A stretch of DNA of 43,005 bases from positions 1 to 43,005 of IMG/VR virus record IMGVR_UViG_3300010401_000049; one strand, 5' to 3'. The position numbers and the translations under genes were made by a program. Within the stretch, counting starts at the first letter, position 1. Each line of letters opens with the position of its first letter. The notes beneath the pieces were generated by a model, which worked only from the letters and a program-made list of their open reading frames with translations, did not search any database and had not been told where the DNA came from. Source of the stretch: a virus. Of the stretch, positions 7,490-14,436 are shown piece after piece.

Positions 7490-7606
7490 TCAAACCTCCA
7501 GCCAGTCAAAAGTAAATGACATAAGTACGAAGTCTTTAAAGGTTTTGGAGGTATTATAGTAAAAGTTTGGAAGAGCTGTCTTCTCCAAGATCCTTACACT
7601 TCGCAT
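7490..7606 (-). CDS. Early-region microprotein (38 aa)
   Basis: ATG lies inside the 3' end of the upstream microORF, eight bases after an AAGG site. The product begins MRSVRILEKT, is rich in Phe, Tyr, Thr and Asn, and ends FDWLEV. Codons for its last residues contain GGAGG, the ribosome binding site of the next GTG-started ORF, which begins immediately after this stop. Confidence 0.55.
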   Translation of the reverse strand: MRSVRILEKTALPNFYYNTSKTFKDFVLMSFTFDWLEV

Positions 7607-7710
7607 TTAATAACCTTCCAATATGCATCCGCCGTGGCCCCAAAATAGCAGAAATTATCGTATCCAAAATATTGCAATCTGCTAGAAAAATTAGCACTAA
7701 CCATCAGCAT
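7594..7710 (-). CDS. Early-region microprotein (38 aa)
   Basis: ATG at 7710 lies within the end of the preceding gene; a second in-frame ATG is at 7704. The product has YFGYDNFCYFG in the middle and ends WKVIKCEV, where the AAGG of the Lys-Val codons serves as ribosome binding site for the next ORF. First of four contiguous microORFs filling 7233-7710. Confidence 0.55.
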   Translation of the reverse strand: MLMVSANFSSRLQYFGYDNFCYFGATADAYWKVIKCEV

Positions 7711-7954
7711 TTTCAGTACTCTCTTTCAACTCAATTCTCTGTAAGACCCACCGTTTCGGTATTGCAATCCAACCTGCCACCGTCTCATCCTCAGCTAAAT
7801 CCCTTACAAGCACAATAACATCCTTGGTCTCTTGAAGCACAGCACCAACAGACCAAATTAGGTGTGTTTTAGCACTTCTAGCTAAAGCTTCTTCTTTGTC
7901 TTGCCAAGCATCATCAGACTTAGCATCAATCCATTGGATCTTTAGGATTTCCAT
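7697..7954 (-). CDS. Small conserved-type phage protein (85 aa)
   Basis: The sequence pattern (W-x-DA-x-S-D-x-AW near the N-terminus, LIWSVGAVLQETKDVIVLV in the middle, GWIAIPKRWV near the end) resembles a family of small beta-rich phage hypotheticals with no known function; this is from memory of the pattern and not a search. The ATG abuts the stop of the exonuclease gene. Stop is TAG, followed one codon later by TAA. Confidence 0.75.
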   Translation of the reverse strand: MEILKIQWIDAKSDDAWQDKEEALARSAKTHLIWSVGAVLQETKDVIVLVRDLAEDETVAGWIAIPKRWVLQRIELKESTENADG

Positions 7955-8697
7955 TACTTCTTCTTAACCCCCACAAACACTGAAGCCTGACAAGCCTTAC
8001 AGCGAAAACGGTCTTTGACTCTGCCACCGATAAAGGCTTTACCTCGACTATTAAAGCCCTTTTTACTTCCACAAGCCTGACATTGCTTAGGAACTTCAGC
8101 CCTAAAGTCCATTTCAACCCCTTTCATCCTGTAGATTGCAGGATGATTTTGGCAAACGGGCAGTAGTTTCTCATAAACCTTTTCAGTTAACCTAACATCA
8201 GATTTACAACGCTCTTTGATTAAAGCCATAGCACTTTTATCTCCTGCATGAGCCAACATCCAAGTGTCTTCTGTAATCTCCATTTTAGATTCTTTGAGTT
8301 TAAAGAAATAAGCTAGGTTTTTAAGACTATTACTCTTAAGGGAGAGATATTTAGATGCACACTTATGTGTATCGAAGGATGTTCTGGTATCGAGTAGTGG
8401 AAGTCCTGCCAGAAGTAGACGGGTTTGTAAGAACTTAAAATCACATTTATCTCCATATTGATAGATAAAAAGATCAACTGGTTTTAAGATTCTACTAATC
8501 TCTTTTACTAAATTACTATCATCTATAGCATTTTTACCTGGAAAATCTTCTAAGGTTATTGCTTTTACTTTGCCTTTGCCATATTCCTTATAGGCAAAAC
8601 AGAAGATAAACCCAGGAGCTACGCGTAAATCACCCCTAAAGGTTTGAGAAGCCTTAAACTCAAGGTCGAAAATAACTTTTAGTGGTTTATTTGAAAT
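7954..8697 (-). CDS. DEDD 3'-5' exonuclease-like protein with C-terminal zinc ribbon, non-ATG (ATT) start (247 aa)
   Basis: The open frame reaches from 8697 to 7954, far beyond the ATG at 8283. The N-terminal part has an RNase H-like exonuclease signature: Asp11 and Glu13 in VIFDLEF, Asp86 in YGDKCDFKFL, and Asp167 in CKSDVRLT. The C-terminus is a four-Cys zinc ribbon (Cys206, 209, 233, 236). No ATG, GTG or TTG exists before the first catalytic Asp after the upstream stop. ATT at 8697, eight bases after AAGTAGG, is the best start. Starting at 8283 would remove the whole nuclease core. Likely a single-strand DNA or RNA exonuclease used in early infection. Confidence 0.7.
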   Translation of the reverse strand: MSNKPLKVIFDLEFKASQTFRGDLRVAPGFIFCFAYKEYGKGKVKAITLEDFPGKNAIDDSNLVKEISRILKPVDLFIYQYGDKCDFKFLQTRLLLAGLPLLDTRTSFDTHKCASKYLSLKSNSLKNLAYFFKLKESKMEITEDTWMLAHAGDKSAMALIKERCKSDVRLTEKVYEKLLPVCQNHPAIYRMKGVEMDFRAEVPKQCQACGSKKGFNSRGKAFIGGRVKDRFRCKACQASVFVGVKKK

Positions 8698-8702
8698 AAA
8701 AC

Positions 8703-8990
8703 CTACTTTCTAGGCTTCTTAGGTTTAGAAAAAGGATCTTCAGACTCAAGTGGCTTGTTCGGAACAATATTAAAAGCCCAAGCAGTTATCTTAGAATAAT
8801 CAACACAAAACGGGCCTTCTTCAGTCTCGTTGGGGAAAGAAAGCCAACAATCCTTACCAGCAGATCGCTCCCAATCATTCTTGGATTCCACGATCTTAGA
8901 GACTATTTCTGCCATTGTGATCTTTGGCTTTAAAGTTCCCCCAAGAGTTGGGCCTTGAGTTAACCAGATTTGAAAGATTGTTTTAGACAT
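8703..8990 (-). CDS. Small hypothetical early protein (95 aa)
   Basis: Start is placed at the ATG at 8990 (MSKTIFQIWL), eight bases before the stop of the upstream microORF; the frame could also open at TTG 9008. The middle contains WERSAGKDCWLSFP and the C-terminus is rich in Lys and Pro (FSKPKKPRK). It may bind DNA, but there is no recognisable domain. It ends with TAG directly before the exonuclease ORF that has no standard start codon. Confidence 0.65.
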   Translation of the reverse strand: MSKTIFQIWLTQGPTLGGTLKPKITMAEIVSKIVESKNDWERSAGKDCWLSFPNETEEGPFCVDYSKITAWAFNIVPNKPLESEDPFSKPKKPRK

Positions 8991-9117
8991 AAATTTTATC
9001 CAATCCAAAAGTAGAAGAAAACTCAGTGTTATAGATACTCATAGAGCGCCCATTGACAATGTACCATAAACTTAAAGATCCATGACTAAATATGGACCAA
9101 TTACGAGCAACTTTCAT
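8983..9117 (-). CDS. Early-region microprotein (44 aa)
   Basis: ATG overlaps the preceding stop (ATGA). The product starts MKVARNWSIFSHG, is rich in Ser, Tyr, Phe and Trp, and ends FGLDKIYV. Its stop overlaps the next gene's start by eight bases. Same size, composition and coupling as the other microproteins. Confidence 0.6.
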   Translation of the reverse strand: MKVARNWSIFSHGSLSLWYIVNGRSMSIYNTEFSSTFGLDKIYV

Positions 9118-9377
9118 TTACACTCCAATTCTTGTCTTAGTCTTGTATAACCACAAGCATCTGTATAGTGGTCTCGTTCTCTTGGATTTCCCATTTCTCT
9201 AGCCATTTTTAGAGCTTGTAAAACCCTTGTTACAAAAACAGCATCAATCTCTACCCCTTCACCATACCAGGCATTAACTATATTGGCAGCTTTAGTGAAA
9301 TTGTCCCCAGCATCTCCGTGAGTTTTAGCACGTTCAGCAAAGAGTTCTTCAGCTTCTAAAAGAATGGATTTAGCCAT
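9114..9377 (-). CDS. DUF6378-like phage protein (87 aa)
   Basis: The pattern LLEAEELFAERAKTHGDAGDNF, then KAANIVNAWYG, VFVTRVLQALKMARE and RDHYTDACGY matches the small all-alpha phage family I know as DUF6378, whose members usually read R-x-x-x-YG-D-x-x-x-NF. The family looks MazG-like in its helices but has no proven function. The ATG at 9377 is preferred over the upstream TTG because GAGGG precedes it. It overlaps the upstream zinc-ribbon gene by eight bases. Confidence 0.75.
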   Translation of the reverse strand: MAKSILLEAEELFAERAKTHGDAGDNFTKAANIVNAWYGEGVEIDAVFVTRVLQALKMAREMGNPRERDHYTDACGYTRLRQELECK

Positions 9378-9498
9378 AAACCCTCTTATTCTCTTCCTCA
9401 ATCAAACAAGCTTCGCAAGCAAATTTTTCCCTATCAAATCTAAAGACTACTTTAGCTTGTTTGTGGCAGTAATCACAAGTGTGAAAAAGTAATTGCAT
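9370..9498 (-). CDS. Tiny four-Cys zinc-ribbon protein (42 aa)
   Basis: The ORF encodes a minimal treble-clef-like zinc ribbon: CDYC at residues 8-11 and CEAC at about 28-31, with basic and aromatic residues between. ATG overlaps the preceding stop (TAATG) and the 3' end contains GAGGG, the ribosome binding site for the DUF6378-like gene. Too short for usual gene-calling cut-offs. Confidence 0.7.
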   Translation of the reverse strand: MQLLFHTCDYCHKQAKVVFRFDREKFACEACLIEEENKRVYG

Positions 9499-9623
9499 TA
9501 AAGACCTATTACTTTAAAGTGCTTGTAAGCATAGCCTGTTCCGTAAAGATTACTGCCTTCATAGGTGAAACCAAAAAACCATGCGCCGCCTTCATTCCAA
9601 GACCTCCATCCTCTAATCCGCAT
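9498..9623 (-). CDS. Early-region microprotein, Gly/Trp/Tyr-rich (41 aa)
   Basis: Begins MRIRGWRSWNEGGAW and continues with FFGF, LYGTGYAY and a C-terminal HFKVIGL. ATG lies just upstream of the DNA polymerase stop, so the two genes overlap slightly. The stop overlaps the next ATG (TAATG). One of the clearest members of the microprotein set. Confidence 0.65.
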   Translation of the reverse strand: MRIRGWRSWNEGGAWFFGFTYEGSNLYGTGYAYKHFKVIGL

Positions 9624-9625
9624 AC

Positions 9626-11629
9626 TCAAACCCCACTAAAACTATTAGAAACTTTCATCTCAACTTCCAAGGGTACTCTTAGTTTCACAATAGTTTCCAA
9701 GACATTTTTTATAATTTGTTGATGTTTCTCAATATCAACTTTTTTAATCTGAAGAATAATCTCATCATGAACTTGATTAACATTATCATAACCTAAGGAA
9801 TCTAATTTAACCATAGCTCTTTTCATAATTGAGGCCGCCACAGATTGAATTGGGAAATTTAAACCTTGATTAATGGCATGAGAAACTTTCTTTTGAGCTT
9901 TTATGAAGGGGGTCAAGGGTTGCTTCTTTCCATCTCTAATGAAAAACCTATCTTTAGGATTCATACGATCAATTTCGTCTTGTAGTTGCCTATTAAGACT
10001 TTTATCACGAATTGTACGAGTGCGCCAGTCTAAAAGAGGTTTGATAGCAAGTTCTGGTAAACGTCTAAGACGACCAAAAGCAGATACAACCATGAGATTC
10101 TTCTCCATAAAGAGCTTTTGCTGCCTCAAATATTCTGCATAAACCTTATATAACTCAAAGAATCTTTGGTGATAAAGCTCTGCCTCCTCTATTGATATTT
10201 TTATTCCTGCATATTTAGGAGGCGGTTTACCCAATTCATCCATTAGCTTCCACGGACTCCCCCCGAAGATTAGGAGGAAGTTGCAGGTCTTGCCGATTGC
10301 TCTTTTTGGAGCTTTTAGAAATCCCATGGTTTTGGTGTGAAGGTCCTCCCCAGCTAAAATTGAATTTACCATCTCAGGATCATTGGACAAATGGGCAGCA
10401 ATTCTAAGCTCAACTTGGGAGTAATCTGCCTTTAAAAAGCAGTATTCATCAGAATCAGGAACAAATAGAGCCTTAGCAAACTCTTCTTGGTTTTGGAGAT
10501 TTGGGTCCGCCGAGCTTAGGCGTCCGGTAAGAGTTCCTTTAGCCTCATTGGTATCCTGGGGGGAGGTCTGTTTAAAACTTGAATGAATACGGCCATTCCA
10601 AAGTCTCTTTTCAAGTCCGCCTATGTCTGTACCGAGCCTTTTTTTGGTCTTGGAGTGAAGGATAATATCTTTGCAGGAATCAAGTATTCTTTGGTCAATG
10701 CCTGGGCTTTTGAGGACCGTTTTGAAAAAAGCGTCGTCACATTTCCATTGACCTTTGGCTGTTTTTGAGTTTGGAAATAATTTGGATAGGCCCAAAGTGT
10801 TGTAATATAAATCGCCAATCTGCTTAACAGAAGTCCATTCGAATTCTGGATATTTAGCATTAGCCTTTCCTCTTGGAGTTTTGAGATTATCGACCACAAT
10901 TCGGAATCGTTCATCTAAAATCTCCTTGATTTCAACTTCAAAGGTTTTACTAAGTCTTTGTAGAATTTCTTTTTGTTCTGCCTCAATCTCTTCCTTCTTT
11001 TGACCCAACAATATTTGGTCAATCTTGACTCCTCTTAGCTCCATTTTCCTTAAAACTTGATCGGTTGGAATAGACTCTTTTTCATAATAGTCTATTGGAT
11101 CTCGTTTGCACCAATCTCGCTCTTTTATAATTTTTCCCGTTTTTTGTAATCTATCTAAAAAAACATACTTGAGTTTTAAAGTATTATTAACATCTTCACA
11201 GGCATAAGCCGCAAGCAAGTCAATTGGAGCTTTATATAGGTCTTCTTTCTTAAGTTTATTTTGATCTAACCACTTCCAAATGGCCCTAGCGTGTTTAATT
11301 GAATCTGGCCCTAAATATTTATAAGCCAAGTCTTTTAACTTAAGGCTTTGATTTTCATTAACCAATTGGGCCAATAGAAGTGTGTCTTCTATGGGACCTT
11401 CAACTTCTATACTAGCTCGATGGAAAAACTTGAGATCGAAGTTGGCATTATGTAAAATTTTTGTTGTTCGCGGCTCAGACAGAATAGCCAAAATCTCTGG
11501 CTTGACCACCTCCAATTGATAATACTCAGCATTGTCTTCGCTCCAAGCTATAGCTATGCCATGAATGGAATCTGTTTTCCAATCAAGGCCAGATGTTTCG
11601 ATGTCTATAGCAATTTCGTTATACAACAT
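9626..11629 (-). CDS. DNA polymerase I-type (family A) replicative polymerase with 3'-5' exonuclease (667 aa)
   Basis: The N-terminal DEDD proofreading domain has Asp9 and Glu11 (IDIETSG), HNANFDLKF (about 60-68) and YACEDV (about 143-148). The polymerase domain has motif A KADYSQVELR (about 400), motif B KRAIGKTCNFLLIFGG (about 440-455) and motif C VHDEI (620-624). The length suits T7-like phage polymerases without a separate 5'-nuclease domain. It copies the phage genome with the helicase and ssDNA-binding protein encoded upstream in the same operon. ATG overlaps the stop of a microORF by 11 bases. All catalytic residues appear intact. Confidence 0.95.
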   Translation of the reverse strand: MLYNEIAIDIETSGLDWKTDSIHGIAIAWSEDNAEYYQLEVVKPEILAILSEPRTTKILHNANFDLKFFHRASIEVEGPIEDTLLLAQLVNENQSLKLKDLAYKYLGPDSIKHARAIWKWLDQNKLKKEDLYKAPIDLLAAYACEDVNNTLKLKYVFLDRLQKTGKIIKERDWCKRDPIDYYEKESIPTDQVLRKMELRGVKIDQILLGQKKEEIEAEQKEILQRLSKTFEVEIKEILDERFRIVVDNLKTPRGKANAKYPEFEWTSVKQIGDLYYNTLGLSKLFPNSKTAKGQWKCDDAFFKTVLKSPGIDQRILDSCKDIILHSKTKKRLGTDIGGLEKRLWNGRIHSSFKQTSPQDTNEAKGTLTGRLSSADPNLQNQEEFAKALFVPDSDEYCFLKADYSQVELRIAAHLSNDPEMVNSILAGEDLHTKTMGFLKAPKRAIGKTCNFLLIFGGSPWKLMDELGKPPPKYAGIKISIEEAELYHQRFFELYKVYAEYLRQQKLFMEKNLMVVSAFGRLRRLPELAIKPLLDWRTRTIRDKSLNRQLQDEIDRMNPKDRFFIRDGKKQPLTPFIKAQKKVSHAINQGLNFPIQSVAASIMKRAMVKLDSLGYDNVNQVHDEIILQIKKVDIEKHQQIIKNVLETIVKLRVPLEVEMKVSNSFSGV

Positions 11630-11729
11630 AAATATTAAAAAAACCAGGCTGATAAAAGGAAAAGGGAAAGATTAAGGTACTATTGATCCTATAATAATGA
11701 GATCTGTCATCAAAACACAAACTAAGCAT
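11619..11729 (-). CDS. Early-region microprotein (36 aa)
   Basis: GAGG stands six bases upstream of the ATG at 11729. The product starts MLSLCFDDRSHYY, is rich in Phe, Tyr, Ser and Asn, and ends FFNIYVV. The frame is open upstream to an ATG at 11822 (67 codons), but that part overlaps another better-looking microORF in a different frame and lacks a ribosome binding site. The stop lies inside the DNA polymerase start region. Confidence 0.5.
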   Translation of the reverse strand: MLSLCFDDRSHYYRINSTLIFPFSFYQPGFFNIYVV

Positions 11730-11844
11730 AATAAACCTCAAAACCAAAGCTCGGCTCATCGTCCCCCCAATCCCAACACAATAAAACATCCCGATGAAAG
11801 GAGTCCTACCAAAAAACATCATTTGTGTTGCTTTGTATTCTCAT
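11722..11844 (-). pseudogene. Microprotein ORF interrupted by an in-frame amber codon (40 codons plus stop)
   Basis: Reading from ATG 11844 gives MRIQSNTNDVFW, then TAG at 11808-11806, then DSFHRDVLLCWDWGDDEPSF and GFEVYYA before TAG at 11722. The segment after the amber has the Trp/Gly/Phe content and FEV ending of the other microproteins, and the full length (40 codons) is exactly typical. The terminal GAGG is the ribosome binding site for the next microORF. Either an amber mutation, readthrough, or a sequence error; an upstream in-frame ATG exists at 11889. Confidence 0.45.
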
Positions 11845-11891
11845 AATCTTTAAACCTCTAACACTTAGTATTTTTATTGGAACAGCCATAA

Positions 11892-12080
11892 TTATGAGCC
11901 CCCATGCTCATGATAACAAAATTTCTTCTGACAACTGGTGCATTCAAACCTATTGTATTGCTCTCTCTCTAAAGGCAAAAGTCTCAAAGGACTATAATAA
12001 CTATCCTGATTATTAGGATCAATCAAAACAATGCCACAATTGGGACAATACTTCGGTAAGGTTATATTACTTTTTGACAT
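11892..12080 (-). CDS. Small zinc-ribbon protein (62 aa)
   Basis: CPNC at residues 12-15 and CTSC at about 47-50 form a C4 zinc ribbon with about 31 residues between, followed by an aromatic/His tail (FCYHEH). Such small zinc ribbons are common as phage DNA- or RNA-polymerase-binding factors, but the target is unknown. ATG lies within the end of the upstream gene. Confidence 0.75.
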   Translation of the reverse strand: MSKSNITLPKYCPNCGIVLIDPNNQDSYYSPLRLLPLEREQYNRFECTSCQKKFCYHEHGGS

Positions 12081-12270
12081 GGTGCCTAATCTTTTCTGCT
12101 ATAATTTTACTACCTTCTGTCATGCCATACTTGATAAGTATGGGTTTTAAATTAAACCAAGTGATATTATCTAAAGTTTCCCCTACTTGCCACTTAGTCG
12201 GTTTTTTGTGACCAAATAAACATTTGAAGTATGAGATTTTTTTAATTGGTGTTTTGTCTTCTTCTGTCAT
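12067..12270 (-). CDS. Hypothetical early protein (67 aa)
   Basis: A basic small protein with no recognisable motif; Lys/Thr-rich N-terminus, central aromatic patch (TWFNLKPILIKYG) and a basic C-terminus ending HHVKK. It overlaps the zinc-ribbon gene downstream by 14 bases and starts three bases after the stop of the gene upstream. Confidence 0.65.
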   Translation of the reverse strand: MTEEDKTPIKKISYFKCLFGHKKPTKWQVGETLDNITWFNLKPILIKYGMTEGSKIIAEKIRHHVKK

Positions 12271-12273
12271 AAT

Positions 12274-12456
12274 TTATTCCTCACAATCATCCACAAACTC
12301 CAAATGCCCTTGAAAACTAAAACCACAACCCCTTAGAAATTCTTCAAAGTGTGGAATAATCTCTGTTAAACAATCTCTATCAAAGCTCATAGTAACTTTT
12401 GGACCTCTAATCTTATCATCTGAATAATAATAAATAAATTCAAAGTTACTTCCCAT
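12274..12456 (-). CDS. Small conserved-type phage protein (60 aa)
   Basis: The C-terminal pattern EFLRGCGFSFQGHLEFV resembles a small hypothetical protein I recall from many tailed phages, of unknown function. GGAGG lies seven bases before the ATG, inside the 3' end of the upstream 45-codon ORF, so translation is coupled. Strongly acidic C-terminus. Confidence 0.7.
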   Translation of the reverse strand: MGSNFEFIYYYSDDKIRGPKVTMSFDRDCLTEIIPHFEEFLRGCGFSFQGHLEFVDDCEE

Positions 12457-12583
12457 ATTTTGCCTCCTGCAATTCCAATATTTTCATACAAAAACCATGA
12501 GCCGCAATAGCATTATATTCATAAGTGTCATTTTTTCTAGCTAAAAACTTTAGAAACAAAATAAAGAGTCTTTCATACTTCAT
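12446..12583 (-). CDS. Small hypothetical early protein (45 aa)
   Basis: ATG overlaps the stop of the nuclease gene (ATGA). The product starts MKYERLFILFLKFLARK, looks helical, and ends LELQEAKYGK, the codons of which provide GGAGG for the next gene. Unlike the Gly/aromatic microproteins it is mainly helical and charged. Confidence 0.65.
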   Translation of the reverse strand: MKYERLFILFLKFLARKNDTYEYNAIAAHGFCMKILELQEAKYGK

Positions 12584-12903
12584 ATCAGTCCACTTTTTAT
12601 TAAGGTTATATACTCATCTGCCAACATAGTCACAAGCCAATCACCCCTATTAGTTTTATGAGCTACAATTCTAAACCTCTTATTAGGAGCATCTCTATGA
12701 GCTTGAGCTAAGGCTTTTCTTATGTTGAGGCTTTCAACACATTTAACTTCAAAATGGGTATCAGGAATGTTGTGAATAACATCAGGAGAGTCTTGGGAAC
12801 CAGAGAATTGCTGGCCTCTACGAGCTTCATAGCCTTTAGAGATTAGATAGTCTCTAAAGGCTCTTTCACCTCTGGCACCTTTATCACGGGAATTAATACT
12901 CAT
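12580..12903 (-). CDS. Hjc/PD-(D/E)XK-type nuclease, probable Holliday-junction-resolvase-like (107 aa)
   Basis: The sequence has the compact resolvase-like core: KGARGERAFRDYL with Glu13, then RRGQQFSGSQDSPDV with Asp41, and FEVKCVE with Glu52 and Lys54, followed by KALAQAHRDA and an IVAHKTNRGDWLVTM strand. This order (E, D, ExK, helix) is typical of a phage family related to archaeal Hjc. It probably resolves branched DNA during replication and recombination before packaging. ATG overlaps the upstream stop. Confidence 0.85.
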   Translation of the reverse strand: MSINSRDKGARGERAFRDYLISKGYEARRGQQFSGSQDSPDVIHNIPDTHFEVKCVESLNIRKALAQAHRDAPNKRFRIVAHKTNRGDWLVTMLADEYITLIKSGLI

Positions 12904-13103
12904 TTCTTTGCCTTAAACTTTTTAACGTACACCCAACTACCTGGTTTTATGTGGCGCCAACTTGGTGTAACTCCAAAATGATCTTCCAGAGCATGAAACA
13001 ATTCATAAAGCCTAGAAAACTCTACTCTCAGGTTTTTTAAATCACGGGATTGGGTATTAGCATCATGCTGCAACTCTTCAAATTTTTTTCTCAAACCAAA
13101 CAT
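12900..13103 (-). CDS. Hypothetical early protein (67 aa)
   Basis: The N-terminal half (residues 1-45) is amphipathic helix, probably coiled coil; the C-terminal part is basic and beta-like (GSWVYVKKFKAKK). Stop overlaps the start of the nuclease gene. No recognised family. Confidence 0.65.
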   Translation of the reverse strand: MFGLRKKFEELQHDANTQSRDLKNLRVEFSRLYELFHALEDHFGVTPSWRHIKPGSWVYVKKFKAKK

Positions 13104-13112
13104 ATTTTTCTC

Positions 13113-13373
13113 CTATGTTATATCCAAACTATTAATATACTTGTCTAGTCTCTCGATCTCCGCCCGAACTTCAGCGAGCTGTTTAAACAATCTATTATTT
13201 TCTTGGATGTGATTTTCAATATCCTTTTCCAAGTCCAGCTTGTCTTCAAAAAGCTCCTGATGACTTTCGATCAACCTATCCACATCTGCACGAATCTCCC
13301 CTGAACCTAAAGCCCAACCTTCTCGACGCTCTTGGATCTTATCAACCTCATCTTTGCTTAGGATTTTGGTCAT
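13113..13373 (-). CDS. Coiled-coil early protein (86 aa)
   Basis: Almost the whole protein is charged, heptad-like helix (residues about 28-82, rich in Glu, Leu, Lys and Asn), so it probably forms a dimeric coiled coil. ATG overlaps the stop of the 58-residue ORF upstream (TAATG). Function unknown. Confidence 0.7.
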   Translation of the reverse strand: MTKILSKDEVDKIQERREGWALGSGEIRADVDRLIESHQELFEDKLDLEKDIENHIQENNRLFKQLAEVRAEIERLDKYINSLDIT

Positions 13374-13549
13374 TACTCTTCCCCATAAATATCTTTGTAC
13401 GATTCATCGTCCCTATGGATAGGAAACCCTTCCCAATTATCCACACCGTTAGCCATAAGCTGAGCGAGTAGATCATAATCTTTTATGAGTTCCTGATAAC
13501 GACTAAGCGGTATTGTAATAGTTTTTAGTTCTGTGGTTTTTATGCTCAT
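13373..13549 (-). CDS. Small conserved-type phage protein (58 aa)
   Basis: Starts MSIKTTELKTITIPLSRYQE and has the pattern I-P-L-S-x-YQELI-x-D-x-x-LLAQLMANGVDNWEGF. This matches my recollection of a widespread small phage family ending VDNW-(E/D)-G-(Y/F), of unknown function. ATG directly follows the upstream stop (TAAATG) and the stop overlaps the next ATG. Confidence 0.7.
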   Translation of the reverse strand: MSIKTTELKTITIPLSRYQELIKDYDLLAQLMANGVDNWEGFPIHRDDESYKDIYGEE

Positions 13550-14194
13550 TTACTTCTGCTCCCGGATGATTTCGGATATTTGCTGCAGTAAACTCATTTC
13601 TTTCACAGAAATATCAGTCGTCATAAAAGATCGTATCTCTAAAAGAAAATGCTCCCGCTGCTCAGCTTGGGCCAAGTTAATAAGGGCTGTAAGTCTCCTT
13701 TCCAGGTCATCAACAACAGTAGGAGGACATTCTAGCCTTAGCGCGTTACAAATTATATTTAGCTCTGCATTCCATGGCCTTTTCAACGTAATCGACTCCG
13801 ACTTACCCGCCAACAGACCCTCCTGGTATGCGCCATGAATAATTGTTTTCAACAATGTTAAATCTAGTTGGTATTTCAACATATCAGAGACCACTTGCTG
13901 ATAAATCTCTTCTGGTGTCATTCCCCACGCTCCCTTTTTTCTCTTTTCTGCTATCATGACATCGGCAATAGTACCACTAGACTTTGCTAATTCCACCTCA
14001 TCAAATGAAACCCTTGACACTGTCCCAGCTAAAAGACCCGATAAGGCCTATGCTGCAAAGTAATCCCAGAGCGTCATCCCGCGATGGTAAGTCGTCTTTA
14101 CCCCCCCCCCCCCAAACTTATCTCGCTCAGCCCACTCTCCGGAAAAGGTCTCTCCACCATCATCAAATTGTTTCTCAGGTTTAATTAATCCCAT
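13550..14194 (-). pseudogene. MTLRDYFAAQAL-family phage protein interrupted by an in-frame amber codon (215 codons incl. stops)
   Basis: From ATG 14194 the frame encodes 48 residues ending GMTLWDYFAA, then TAG (14050-14048), then ALSGLLAG, ADVMIAEKRKK and a further 160 residues to TAA. Members of a widespread phage/prophage family carry GMTLRDYFAAQAL followed by an ADAMLAER-like helix, so the amber sits where Gln is conserved. A run of 13 G encodes four Gly at residues 28-31; the frame before and after it agrees, so the run length is probably correct. The second half could be translated separately from GTG 14020. The C-terminal part (about residues 95-215) is helical with no known domain. Confidence 0.65.
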
Positions 14195-14436
14195 AGGTAA
14201 GGCCTCCCTTTTATAATCTTACCTAAAGCATGCACAACGTCACAAGCATAGGTAACAAACTTACCATTCTTTGGGTCAATGCAACAAGTCTGTCCTCGAA
14301 GCTCCGTAACAAGAGCTTTATGATATTTTTTAGGCACAAACTTCATTATTGTTTTCCAGTACCAACCATCAATACCATCCACGAAATCATATTTGGGATA
14401 TTTGATTTCAACCTGTTTTTTAATAACTTTTTTCAC
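14185..14436 (-). CDS. Hypothetical basic early protein, GTG start (83 aa)
   Basis: GTG overlaps the stop of the small membrane protein upstream. The protein is rich in Lys, Tyr and Trp (DGIDGWYWKTIMKFVPKKYH) and contains CCIDPKNGKF. No transmembrane segment. It ends by overlapping the amber-containing gene by ten bases. Family not recognised. Confidence 0.65.
   Translation of the reverse strand: MKKVIKKQVEIKYPKYDFVDGIDGWYWKTIMKFVPKKYHKALVTELRGQTCCIDPKNGKFVTYACDVVHALGKIIKGRPYLWD

Noticed and set aside
7233-7493. 86-codon TTG ORF on the - strand
   Set aside because: Two coupled microORFs with a stronger TGGAGG-GTG start explain the interval better; only its last 42 codons are retained.
11619-11822. 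67-codon ORF on the - strand
   Set aside because: The first half overlaps a better microprotein frame, lacks a ribosome binding site, and a GAGG-preceded ATG at 11729 explains the coupled 3' part.
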